A DNA stretch of 36,011 nt. It comes from Candidatus Treponema equi (lineage in GTDB: Bacteria; Spirochaetota; Spirochaetia; Treponematales; Treponemataceae). This document shows, one piece after another, positions 7,589 through 15,592 of this stretch (positions are counted from its first letter, which is position 1; each line of letters begins with the position of its first letter). The translations under genes were made by a program, and so were the position numbers. The notes beneath the pieces are model-generated. The model did no database searches. It had not been told where the DNA came from and saw nothing but the letters and a program-made list of their open reading frames with translations. The stretch is taken from positions 1 through 36,011 of the forward strand of contig JAGHUO010000061.1 in NCBI GenBank assembly GCA_018064785.1, given 5' to 3'.

Positions 7589-8041
7589 ATGATACAATGG
7601 CTCCCTATGAAATACACCATCGATTCAGTGATGTCGCTGATATCCCATATCCATTCTAAAAGCGCTGATTTCACAAACAACCGTCTTTCAAAGAACGGAA
7701 ATTTCGTGTCATCCCATGGATTCATACTTTATCTTCTGTCTGAAAACGGAACCCTCACCATGGGAGAACTGTCAAAACGCATAAACAGGGACAAATCGAC
7801 CACAACAGTGCTGATCAAAAAGCTGTCGGAGGAAGGCCTTGTAATGACGGAAAATGACGCCAGCGACAGCAGAAAGAAACTCATATCCCTCACAGAAAAG
7901 GGAAAGGAATATAAAAAGCTTACATCTGGGATCTCACAGCAGCTTAGGGACTCCTGCCTTAAAAACTTTACCGATGAAGAAAAGACAACCCTTCTCTGCC
8001 TGCTGGAAAAGATGAACAGCAACCTGTCGGAATCAATTTAA
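7589..8041 (+). CDS. MarR family transcriptional regulator
   Basis: 150 residues. It is a typical MarR winged helix: TLTMGELSKRINRDKSTTTVLIKKL is the helix-turn-helix (about 53-80), followed by the wing with DASDSRKKLISLTEKG, where the DxRxK wing motif is well kept. It probably acts as a homodimeric repressor or activator at palindromic sites; the ligand is unknown. The start ATG at 7589 has AGGAG 9 nt upstream; an alternative Met lies at codon 7. It is divergent from the multi-TM gene, so it may control that gene and itself. I saw no obvious operator palindrome in the 79-nt gap. Confidence 0.88.
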   Translation: MIQWLPMKYTIDSVMSLISHIHSKSADFTNNRLSKNGNFVSSHGFILYLLSENGTLTMGELSKRINRDKSTTTVLIKKLSEEGLVMTENDASDSRKKLISLTEKGKEYKKLTSGISQQLRDSCLKNFTDEEKTTLLCLLEKMNSNLSESI

Positions 8042-8051
8042 AACACATAGA

Positions 8052-8076
8052 CGGTCCTGGAGAACCTCCAGAACCG
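8052..8076. terminator. Hairpin between convergent marR-type gene and cheY
   Basis: CGGTCCTGGAG, loop aac, CTCCAGAACCG makes an 11-bp stem with one G-T wobble or mismatch. On the minus strand the following GTCTATGTGTTTT is a mediocre U-tract. It probably ends the chemotaxis operon, the marR-type gene, or both. Confidence 0.5.
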
Positions 8077-8105
8077 CATATATGAGAATTGAAAGTAAAA
8101 AAAGA

Positions 8106-8540
8106 CTATTTCAACGATGCGCTGATGCGCTCAAGAACCTTCTTGCGATCCAATGGCTTAACAATGTAGTTCTTTGCACCTGCAAGGAGAGACTTCTTAA
8201 CGAGTTCTTCCTTACCAAGAGCGCTGACCATAACAACACGAGCGTTCTTATCGAATGCGATGATCTGCTCGAGAGCTGTGATACCGTCCATGCGAGGCAT
8301 AGTGATATCCATTGTTACCAAGTCAACATTAGGGCAGAGTTCCTTGTACTTGTCTACTCCGTCTTTTCCATCTGTTGCTGTTGCAACGATTTCGTATCCG
8401 TCACTTGTAAGGATCTGAGTAAGCTGCTTTGCAACGAACATCGAATCATCTACAACAAGTACACGATACTTTGTTCCGTCAACTCTCTCTCCCTCAGGAG
8501 GACGTGCGTTGATTGATGGAAAATCTTCTTTTGTTTTCAT
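8106..8540 (-). CDS. cheY: Chemotaxis response regulator CheY
   Basis: 144 residues, a single receiver domain preceded by about 24 extra N-terminal residues compared with enteric CheY. Acidic pocket residues are Asp31-Asp32 (VVDDS), the phospho-acceptor is Asp78 (TMDITMPRMDG), and the conserved Ser (VSALGKEE) and Lys (YIVKPLD) are present. When phosphorylated by CheA it signals to the flagellar switch. It is the last gene of cheA-cheW-cheX-cheY and directly follows the CheY-P phosphatase cheX, the order described in Treponema. AAGGAG lies before the start. Confidence 0.95.
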   Translation of the reverse strand: MKTKEDFPSINARPPEGERVDGTKYRVLVVDDSMFVAKQLTQILTSDGYEIVATATDGKDGVDKYKELCPNVDLVTMDITMPRMDGITALEQIIAFDKNARVVMVSALGKEELVKKSLLAGAKNYIVKPLDRKKVLERISASLK

Positions 8541-8555
8541 TCTATGCTCCTTAAA

Positions 8556-9038
8556 TTATGCGCGTTCTCTGATTGCAACGTTAACTTCAACTTTACCACA
8601 ATCTGTTACGAGTGGTACGATAAGAGCCTCTACACTCTCCGATGTTCCGCCCAATGCTGCAATTTCCATGTTCTCACCTGCAAAAAGTGCTGGTGGAGTA
8701 AGGTCAAACTTGAATCCAAGCTCATGAAGCTTAGTTACAGCCTGTCCTGTGATAATATTAGCAAGTTCGCTGATTGTAGCCTTGGCCATATCATCAAAGC
8801 TTGCCATCTTTTCACCATTCATCTTTGAAGCAATATTAAGTGCTGTCTCAAATGTCATGTCAAAAAGAACACGACCTTCAACATCTCCTGCAAGACCAAC
8901 AAGTGCAGCAACACCCATAACTGGCATAGCTGTAGACTTAAGATAAAGGTCTCCGCGTTTTACTTCTGCGCCTTCAAGAACTTCTTTAAGAACTCTGTAA
9001 GAAGTTTCTACAAACGGATTGATGTACTCAACTCTCAT
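8556..9038 (-). CDS. cheX: CheY-P phosphatase CheX
   Basis: 160 residues, normal for CheX. The phosphatase motif E-x-x-N is visible in ATISELANIITGQA (Glu91, Asn94), in the place used by CheX/CheC family enzymes to position water for CheY-P hydrolysis. It dephosphorylates CheY-P and so ends the motor signal; spirochetes use CheX instead of CheZ. The start has GGGGGA upstream. It lies 15 nt before cheY in the same operon. Confidence 0.93.
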   Translation of the reverse strand: MRVEYINPFVETSYRVLKEVLEGAEVKRGDLYLKSTAMPVMGVAALVGLAGDVEGRVLFDMTFETALNIASKMNGEKMASFDDMAKATISELANIITGQAVTKLHELGFKFDLTPPALFAGENMEIAALGGTSESVEALIVPLVTDCGKVEVNVAIRERA

Positions 9039-9071
9039 TATAATCCCCCTGGATAATATTTACAAATTATT

Positions 9072-10478
9072 TTATTTCGAATATACCGGAATTTCACCAT
9101 CAGATTTTTTAAGTCCTGCACCGGTAATATTTTCGTTTTCACCAACTATTATAACACCATTTCCCTTAATTTTCTCGACAAATTCGCCCAAAACTGTATT
9201 CTGTGCTGAATCTGAAAGGAACGAGAGCATGTCACGTGAGAATACAACGTCAATTGGAGGAAGGTTGTTTGTATGAACACAGTCATGGTATTCAAACATG
9301 ATGGCATCCTTTATCTCCTTAGAGAAAGTATAGTCACCGCTGGCAGTTCGTGTTGTAAATGGCTGGTACCAACTGTTGCTTGCCTCATCAGAGAGAATCA
9401 TGAGAGGAGCATTTGAAACGCTAAGAAGGTCAGTATCATGGCCATAAACCCTGATCTTTGCTCCTGGATAACGCTTTCTCAGGACACATGCGAGGGAATA
9501 TGATTCATATCCCTTTCCGCATCCTGGGTTCCATACAACGATGTTCTTTGCGGAATTCTCAGGAAGAGCTTTCATGACCTTTTCCGCATATTCCTCTGAC
9601 CACCAAGTGCCTGTGAACTGAGAATAGAAAGGTGCAAGGAACTTTTCTGCGTCAACTTCATTCTGAAGCTGAGTATTGCCCTCACCTCTTTCCTTTACCC
9701 ATTCAGCATAGCGTGATTTAATCCATTCCTCTGTAATTCCGTTTACAGCGAACTTCTTGAATGTGGCAAGAGAATTGCCTATAAATTTAAGGTCTTCTGC
9801 AGCCTTCTTTGCACTGTCTTCTTCGGCCTTTGCGGCGGCTTCCTTCATAGAAGCTTCCTGGATAGCCTTCTGTTCTGCGGCGGCTTCCTGTCTCATCTGC
9901 ATCTGAGCTTTTGCAGTCTCTGCAAGTTCACGCTCTTCTTCAGGTGTACGGACACCGAAGATTCTCTCAATGTCAAGGAGAACGTAGAGGTTGTTCTCTG
10001 CTTCAACAACACCGTAGATATACTTGATGTTGATGTCTCCAAAGAGAGGATGTGGAGGCTGGATGGAACTCTTCTGGATTCCAACAACCTTATCAATAGC
10101 ATCTACAACAACACCAAATGTCTGTTCACCTACAGTTACGATGAGCATGTTCTCAAGATAATTCTCATCATGTTCCTGAACAGGGCTGTTGAAGAAAAGT
10201 CTCAAGTCGATGATCGGAATGATGTCGCCACGAAGATTGTATACACCAAGAACAAAAGGAAGTGCGTTTGGAACATAAGTAAAATGTCCAGCTTTTGCGA
10301 TTTCCTTTACCTTCATGATATCAATGGCATAATCTTTTCCCGCAAGAGAAAATGTAACCATCTTGTAGTCAACAACAGAGATCTTCTTTTTTTCTTCGTT
10401 GAGCTGTTCATTTGTCAAATCATCAGCTCTTTCAACCGTGTTGGCAAGTACGCTCAGTCTTTCCTGGATTGTAGCCAT
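9072..10478 (-). CDS. cheW: CheW coupling domain fused to a CheR-like domain
   Basis: 468 residues. Residues about 36-177 are a CheW domain (YKMVTFSLAGKDYAIDIMKVKEI, then LPFVLGVYNLRGDIIPIIDL). Residues about 178-230 are an Ala/Glu/Gln-rich helical linker. Residues about 231-460 resemble a CheR methyltransferase: NPGCGKGYESYSLA at 317-330 corresponds to the SAM-binding motif, YGHDTDLLSVSNA follows, and VVFSRDMLSFL replaces the usual FCRNVLIYF. The CheR N-terminal subdomain looks reduced, and the usual Asn in that last motif is Asp. Such CheW-CheR-like proteins are known in Treponema arrays. Methyltransferase activity is doubtful; a structural role in the array is more likely (inference). It lies 4 nt after cheA. 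Confidence 0.9.
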   Translation of the reverse strand: MATIQERLSVLANTVERADDLTNEQLNEEKKKISVVDYKMVTFSLAGKDYAIDIMKVKEIAKAGHFTYVPNALPFVLGVYNLRGDIIPIIDLRLFFNSPVQEHDENYLENMLIVTVGEQTFGVVVDAIDKVVGIQKSSIQPPHPLFGDINIKYIYGVVEAENNLYVLLDIERIFGVRTPEEERELAETAKAQMQMRQEAAAEQKAIQEASMKEAAAKAEEDSAKKAAEDLKFIGNSLATFKKFAVNGITEEWIKSRYAEWVKERGEGNTQLQNEVDAEKFLAPFYSQFTGTWWSEEYAEKVMKALPENSAKNIVVWNPGCGKGYESYSLACVLRKRYPGAKIRVYGHDTDLLSVSNAPLMILSDEASNSWYQPFTTRTASGDYTFSKEIKDAIMFEYHDCVHTNNLPPIDVVFSRDMLSFLSDSAQNTVLGEFVEKIKGNGVIIVGENENITGAGLKKSDGEIPVYSK

Positions 10479-10482
10479 CTAT

Positions 10483-12939
10483 TTACCCTCTTGCAGAAGA
10501 TCTCATTGCTTCTGCTTCACGAATCTGCTGTGCGTCAAGCTCCTGCTTAACACCAAGCTCAAGAAGCTGGTTAACATCAACAATAAGAGAAACGGAACCG
10601 TCACCAAGAACAGTTGCACCGGCAATACCAGGTGAAGAAGTGAACTGCGACTCAAGAGGCTTGATAACAACATCTTCTTCTCCGATAAGGGCATCTACCA
10701 TGACACCGATTTTCTTTTCTGCTGAACCTACGATAACGATGAAACAGAATTCATCACTATCGGTCTTTTTAATATTGAACAATCTGCCAAGACGAAGGAT
10801 CGAGATGACTTCATTACGAACATTGAGAACTTCGTAGTTGTCAATTGTATTGATTGTATCTCTCTTTACGCGCTGGCTTTCGATAACGTTTGCGATAGGA
10901 ATTGAGTAGACTTCCTTTCCGACACGTACAAGAAGACCCTGGATGATGGCCAAAGTAAGAGGAAGTCTGATAGAGAACTTAGATCCCTTACCTCTTTCAC
11001 TTGTAACGCTGATTGTACCCTTAAGCTTTTCAACCATTGTCTTTACAACATCAAGACCTACACCACGTCCTGAAACGTTGCTGATCTTGTCGCTTGTAGA
11101 GAAGCCTGGAAGGAAAATAAGGTTATATGCATCCTGGTTCGAAAGAACCTTGTTAGGACTGATAAGTCCCTTCTGGATGGCCTTGTTGCGGACCTTTTCA
11201 ACTTCGATACCCTGACCGTCGTCGATAATGTCGATGACAATCATGTTACCTTCGTTGGAAGCCTTAAGTGTAAGTGTACCTGTCTCGCTCTTGCCTGCAG
11301 CAGCACGTTCTTCTGGTGTTTCGATACCATGGTCTACGGAGTTGCGTACGCAGTGCATGATTGGATCAAGAAGATCGTCTACGACAGTCTTATCAAGTTC
11401 TGTCTCTTCACCTTCAATGATCAGGTCAACTTTTCTTCCAAGGTCACGGCTAAGATCACGGACAACACGAGGGAAGCGGTTGAAGATAGTTCCGATAGGA
11501 ACCATTCGAATCTTCATGACACCTTCCTGGAGTTCGCTTGAAATGCGTCCCAGGTTCTGTGTTGTCGAACGATACTTTGTAGACGAAACCTTGAAATCAT
11601 TTTCAAAGGCATCAAACCAGTTAGCGACATTGCCGAAATCTTCAGCATATTTCTGGCGAATATCCTTGATTGAAGCACCATTCTGAAGCTGCTCAAGATA
11701 CTTTGGAATAGATTCAGCGATACGATGCTGCTTTTCCTTGAATGTATTGTTGAGAGCCTGGAGCTTAACCTGAAGGTCTGCCATATGGAGTCCGTTCTGG
11801 TTGAATGCTGCCTTTGTGATAACTGTTTCAGAGACAAGGTTCATAAGATTGTCTACGCGCTTTGAGTCTACGCGGAGGATTGAACCTGTCTGTGTTGCAT
11901 GGCCGGATGCTGCCGGCTTCTTTGCTTCCTGCTTTGCTTCTTCTTTTGGAGCTGCAGGTGCCGCTGCTGTTTCCTGAACTGGAGCTGCAGGTGCTGGAGC
12001 AGGAGCAGCTTCTTCCTTTACCGGAGCGGCTGGTGCAGGAGCGGCTGGAGCTGGTGCTGGTGCCGACTGTACTGGAGCAGCTGCTGGTGCTGATTCTGAT
12101 GGACCCTTTGCAGGCTGTGCATCAACAGCAGTTGTAACATCATCAAGGAATGCGGCATCTTCAAGATCACCGCCTTCGCAAGAGGCTGCAACGTAATATA
12201 CTACCTGTGGATGATATTCATCCTCGTAAAGTGCTTCGAAATCTGGAACAGTCTTGAGGACGGTACCGCAGTTCTTGAGAGCGGCAAATACCTGGATTCC
12301 ACCGACACTGTTCATTGGATTTGACTCATCGAAAGTAACGTTGACGGTCCAGAGCTTCTGGCCTTCACCAACAGCTTCCTTGAGTTCCGAGAATTCATCA
12401 TCCGAAATGGAAGGAAGAGGTGGCATTCCGTTATCAACAGCTGCAGCAGGTGCAGGTGTCGCAACTGGAACTGGTTCCGGCTTGGCACCAACCATTCCAG
12501 CTGGAAGCTTGACTCCGCTTGAACCGCCCTTCTTCTTTTCCTTTGCAGGGATGTATGAATTGATCTTTTCAACAAGAGGAGCGATGTCGCCGTTGTATAC
12601 GGAACCATTGCTTCTTGCCTCAAGCATCAGTTTTATAGTATCTATGGAAGTGAGCAGAGTATCTACGATAGGCTCTGTTACCTCAACAAGATTTCCTCTA
12701 AGTGCATCAAGCAAATCTTCCACGTCATGACAGAATGTTGCAAGCTCTGTCATTTCAACAGTAGCTGAACCACCTTTCAAGGTGTGAGCTGCGCGGAAAA
12801 TTTCATCAATAGCATCATGATTGGAAGGATCGTTCTCAATGACAAGGATATTGCTTTCCAGTGTCTCTACCTGCTGTTCTGCTTCGGCAAAGAAGTCTTT
12901 GAGAAGTTCTTCGTTATTTGCGTCAAGATAATCACTCAT
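10483..12939 (-). CDS. cheA: Chemotaxis histidine kinase CheA, with enlarged P3 domain
   Basis: 818 residues. The Hpt domain (about 5-110) has phospho-His52 in AAHTLKGGS. A P2-like or linker domain lies at about 185-272, followed by a Pro/Ala-rich linker (about 276-350). The dimerisation P3 region (about 354-482) is roughly twice the usual length. The ATPase domain has HCVRNSVDHG (N box, about 529-538), DDGQGIE (573-579) and GRGVGLD (624-630). The CheW-like P5 domain runs from about 660 to 800. It autophosphorylates on His52 under receptor control and passes phosphate to CheY. It heads the operon. No Shine-Dalgarno is visible, and a good promoter places +1 at the ATG. The enlarged P3 fits the atypical Treponema CheA described from array structures. 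Confidence 0.95.
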   Translation of the reverse strand: MSDYLDANNEELLKDFFAEAEQQVETLESNILVIENDPSNHDAIDEIFRAAHTLKGGSATVEMTELATFCHDVEDLLDALRGNLVEVTEPIVDTLLTSIDTIKLMLEARSNGSVYNGDIAPLVEKINSYIPAKEKKKGGSSGVKLPAGMVGAKPEPVPVATPAPAAAVDNGMPPLPSISDDEFSELKEAVGEGQKLWTVNVTFDESNPMNSVGGIQVFAALKNCGTVLKTVPDFEALYEDEYHPQVVYYVAASCEGGDLEDAAFLDDVTTAVDAQPAKGPSESAPAAAPVQSAPAPAPAAPAPAAPVKEEAAPAPAPAAPVQETAAAPAAPKEEAKQEAKKPAASGHATQTGSILRVDSKRVDNLMNLVSETVITKAAFNQNGLHMADLQVKLQALNNTFKEKQHRIAESIPKYLEQLQNGASIKDIRQKYAEDFGNVANWFDAFENDFKVSSTKYRSTTQNLGRISSELQEGVMKIRMVPIGTIFNRFPRVVRDLSRDLGRKVDLIIEGEETELDKTVVDDLLDPIMHCVRNSVDHGIETPEERAAAGKSETGTLTLKASNEGNMIVIDIIDDGQGIEVEKVRNKAIQKGLISPNKVLSNQDAYNLIFLPGFSTSDKISNVSGRGVGLDVVKTMVEKLKGTISVTSERGKGSKFSIRLPLTLAIIQGLLVRVGKEVYSIPIANVIESQRVKRDTINTIDNYEVLNVRNEVISILRLGRLFNIKKTDSDEFCFIVIVGSAEKKIGVMVDALIGEEDVVIKPLESQFTSSPGIAGATVLGDGSVSLIVDVNQLLELGVKQELDAQQIREAEAMRSSARG

Positions 12940-12946
12940 ACCATCT

Positions 12947-12974
12947 ATTCTAATCTGAAAAAACCATAAGTCAA
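12947..12974 (-). promoter_or_regulatory. cheA operon promoter, -10 box 7 nt before ATG
   Basis: TTGACT (12969-12974), a 16-nt spacer, and TAGAAT (12947-12952), then AGATGGT and the cheA ATG. It is sigma70-like rather than a flagellar sigma28 site. Usual spacing puts +1 on the ATG, implying a leaderless mRNA. Confidence 0.55.
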
Positions 12975-13076
12975 GTTTGGCCGTTTATTTTTTACATTTT
13001 TTTCTAAGATTGTTTTAAGGCTTATTTTGCTTAAATTCGGCTGTCCTTTTACCGAAAATTTACTAGAGGTGGAACA

Positions 13077-14339
13077 ATGAAAAGAACTCTATTAGCCGCA
13101 TTTTTCTCTGTATTGACAGCTTCAGCGGTATTTGCTTTGGAAAGACCTTTTTTCAGCGGAACAACAGGCTTCCTTGCAGGCATTGAAAACGACAGTGACA
13201 CAGACGGGTTTGACCCTACCCTCAGCGCAGAGGCATATTTCGCAGGTCAGTTTGACTTTTCCGGAAAATTCTTCCTTCGCGGAGAATTCTATGTCATGGG
13301 CGCCGAAATCTTTGATGACGATACATTTGGCATGAACGGAACTTTCCCTAACGCCTACTTCAGGGTGCAGGAACTTTCCGCAACATACAAGGCAAACAGC
13401 GAATCCGCTTCCCACTACCTGACCCTCTATAAAGGAAACTACGAGCCAATCGGTTCAGACCTTTTCCTCCAGAGACAGTTTGGCATAAAACCAATACGCT
13501 CTTATTTAACAGATAGTTATCATGGAGTCGAGGGAGCTTCCTTCTATCCTATGTATTCCACAGGAGCCTCCTACACACTGCACACAGCATCAAACAAGGC
13601 CTTGGCATTTTCATTCTATAAAGACAAGGCAATCCAGGAACCTGGATCAGACAACAACGCCCTAAACTTTGACGTACGTTTTGCTTCTCTTTATGACAAC
13701 GTGACAATCGACGCCCTTGCAGGCTTTGCATTCCCGATGGATGAAAAGGACGGCAGCGGATTCGCATTTGGCGAGGTCCAGTTCCACACAGGCGTGAACA
13801 TCCTCTTTGGAAACAAAAAGACAACAATGTTCCTTACTCAGCTGGCTGTGGACAGAATCGTGCTCAAGGAAGGAGCAACAAAGAGCTCTGACATGGACAT
13901 GGAAAACCTCTACATCCTTGTGGAACCAAGATTCCCTATCTCAGACTTCTATTTTGCACCTGCATTCTTCAATATTCCGGCTAAAAGCGCAAAAGACATG
14001 ATGTACCTCAGGCCTCTCATGTACAAGACACCTGACACAGAAAGCATCATAGGATTCAACTTCAATCTTGTGAACGAAAACTTCTATATTGGATCAACAA
14101 AGTCCACAATCGGTGTACACGGAACCATCGCAATGACAGACATAAAGCTTGATGACTTCAGCGAGGAAGGATTCGGAATATTCGGTGAAGCAGAAAAGAT
14201 CTTTGCCCTCACTCCATACGTAAGCATCGAGGTCTTTGGCGGAACAGTCTCAGCATCACTGTCAATCGACATGAGCGAATTCATGGATGACCTGGCACAC
14301 TCAATGACAGCGACTGTAGGACTGAGGACAAGCTTCTAA
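13077..14339 (+). CDS. Predicted outer-membrane beta-barrel protein, orphan
   Basis: 420 residues. A signal peptide is evident (MKRTLLAAFFSVLTASAVFA, then LERPF). The rest has alternating hydrophobic/aromatic strands, many Gly/Asn/Asp turns, no long hydrophobic helix, and ends in TATVGLRTSF. A terminal Phe is typical of outer-membrane barrels recognised by BamA. I do not recognise a named family. The ribosome binding site GAGGTGG lies just upstream. It is divergent from cheA (137 nt between starts) and convergent with the response regulator gene, whose stop is only 6 nt away with no terminator hairpin. Function (porin, adhesin or structural) is unknown. Confidence 0.65.
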   Translation: MKRTLLAAFFSVLTASAVFALERPFFSGTTGFLAGIENDSDTDGFDPTLSAEAYFAGQFDFSGKFFLRGEFYVMGAEIFDDDTFGMNGTFPNAYFRVQELSATYKANSESASHYLTLYKGNYEPIGSDLFLQRQFGIKPIRSYLTDSYHGVEGASFYPMYSTGASYTLHTASNKALAFSFYKDKAIQEPGSDNNALNFDVRFASLYDNVTIDALAGFAFPMDEKDGSGFAFGEVQFHTGVNILFGNKKTTMFLTQLAVDRIVLKEGATKSSDMDMENLYILVEPRFPISDFYFAPAFFNIPAKSAKDMMYLRPLMYKTPDTESIIGFNFNLVNENFYIGSTKSTIGVHGTIAMTDIKLDDFSEEGFGIFGEAEKIFALTPYVSIEVFGGTVSASLSIDMSEFMDDLAHSMTATVGLRTSF

Positions 14340-14345
14340 AATAGA

Positions 14346-15023
14346 TTATTTTTCCTCTTCAAGGGAGTAGCCAAGGCCGCGTGTAGTACGGATCACTGCA
14401 TGGACATTGAGCTGCTCCATTTTTTTTCTAAGGAAGGAAATGTAGACTTCCACATTGTTGTATTCCGCATCGCTGTCGCCACCCCAGATCTTGTCGATGA
14501 TCTCTTCTTTTTTGACAATCTGGTGAGGCTTGTCGCAGATGAGGGAAACTATGAGAAGTTCCTTGAGGGAAAGCTTTATGGCGTTGCCTTGGGAATTCCT
14601 GATCTCACAGGCCTTTTTATCCAATATGAAATCGTTGAAAGTTATGACATCCTTCTGGAAATCACTTTTGCGCCTTGAAAGGGCATGTACACGTGCTATG
14701 AATTCTTCCGGATTATATGGCTTTTTCATGTAATCATCAGCGCCGGCATAGAGGCCACCAACAATATCAGGATGATCCGCCTTTTCAGAAAGGAACATTA
14801 TAGGCACAGAAAAACCTGCAAGCCTTAACCTGCGGACAATATCAAGTCCGTCAGCATCTGGAAGTCTATTTTCGAGAATAATAATGTCATGTGAGCCAGT
14901 CTGGGCATATCTCAGCCCTTCCTCTCCGGTAAATGCCGTATCGACACCAAAGAGGTTCTTTTTAAGAAGCTCGGATGCAGCTTGGGACGACCTTAGGTCA
15001 TCATCGATAAACAATACTCTCAT
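14346..15023 (-). CDS. Orphan OmpR/PhoB-type response regulator with Asp-to-Glu phospho site
   Basis: 225 residues. The receiver domain (1-115) has the acidic pocket (FIDDD, 7-9), a conserved Ser (MFLSEKA) and Lys (YMKKPYNPEEF). The phospho-acceptor position reads IIILENRLPDADG, with Glu51 in place of Asp. The C-terminal winged helix (about 130-222) is a full trans_reg_C domain (LSLKELLIVSLICDKP, then VEVYISFLRKKM and TTRGLGYSL). Glu at this site often mimics the phosphorylated state and cannot be phosphorylated normally, so it may be constitutively active or regulated otherwise (inference). No histidine kinase is adjacent. TATAAT ends 7 nt before ATG and no ribosome binding site is seen. Confidence 0.88.
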   Translation of the reverse strand: MRVLFIDDDLRSSQAASELLKKNLFGVDTAFTGEEGLRYAQTGSHDIIILENRLPDADGLDIVRRLRLAGFSVPIMFLSEKADHPDIVGGLYAGADDYMKKPYNPEEFIARVHALSRRKSDFQKDVITFNDFILDKKACEIRNSQGNAIKLSLKELLIVSLICDKPHQIVKKEEIIDKIWGGDSDAEYNNVEVYISFLRKKMEQLNVHAVIRTTRGLGYSLEEEK

Positions 15024-15030
15024 AACAAAT

Positions 15031-15036
15031 ATTATA
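15031..15036 (-). promoter_or_regulatory. TATAAT box 7 nt before the response regulator ATG
   Basis: A perfect TATAAT is followed by ATTTGTT and then ATG. The -35 region at 16-18 nt is only a T-rich tract, so the -35 is poor. It is a leaderless candidate. Confidence 0.4.
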
Positions 15037-15100
15037 AGCCACTTATTTGCAAAAAAAAGAAAGAGAGAAAGAATTTTACAAAGATTACACTAACAAAATG

Positions 15101-15592
15101 TTATACCAAGCGAAATTTCTGCTCAATATAGGGCTCACGGACAACAAGTACGGAACAATGGGCGCTTCCTATGATCTCGCTGTCACGACTTGAGATGTTC
15201 TTGTGGCATAGATTGGAATTATCTTCATCGGCGCCACCAAGAAGGATGACATCGGCCTTGAATTCGTCGGCAGCCTTGATGATTTCGGACCATACGGAAC
15301 CAAAACACAGCTGTGTTTCTATTTTTACACCCTTTTTCTTGGCGATATCTGCCACATAGTCAAGGTTTTTCCTTCCGTCTGCTTCAAGATTCTGGGAAAG
15401 AACCTGGGCTTCGTCGGCAACCATGAATTTAGAAAGTGTAAGCTGTTTGATGGAAGCCGTGTCCACGACGCAAACAACCTTTACATCACACCTGTAGACC
15501 TTTGCCATGAGGATTGCGTAAAGAACTGCGTGAAGTGAGGTCTTTGAGCCGTCATAGCCAACGACCACCTTCTGGAACAATGGCTTTATCAC
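15101..15592 (-). CDS. Universal stress protein (UspA family), last gene of V-ATPase operon
   Basis: 163 residues. The start VVVGYDGSKTSLHAVLYAILMA, the central VKIETQLCFGSVWSEIIKAA and the end GSAHCSVLVVREP are UspA-family blocks. The ATP-binding loop after ILLGGA (usually GxxGxxxxxxxxxGS) is altered (DEDNSNLCHKNISSRDSEIIGS), so ATP binding is uncertain. The GTG start at 15590-15592 directly abuts the TAG stop of atpD, implying translational coupling to the V-ATPase genes. The role is unknown; regulation or protection of the ATPase under stress would be inference. Confidence 0.85.
   Translation of the reverse strand: MIKPLFQKVVVGYDGSKTSLHAVLYAILMAKVYRCDVKVVCVVDTASIKQLTLSKFMVADEAQVLSQNLEADGRKNLDYVADIAKKKGVKIETQLCFGSVWSEIIKAADEFKADVILLGGADEDNSNLCHKNISSRDSEIIGSAHCSVLVVREPYIEQKFRLV

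Noticed and set aside
11862-12137. Leu-rich plus-strand ORF and near-repetitive GCTGGTGC/GGAGCAGG DNA
   Set aside because: It is the antisense of the Pro/Ala-rich linker of cheA; the repetition is low-complexity coding sequence, not a mobile or CRISPR repeat.
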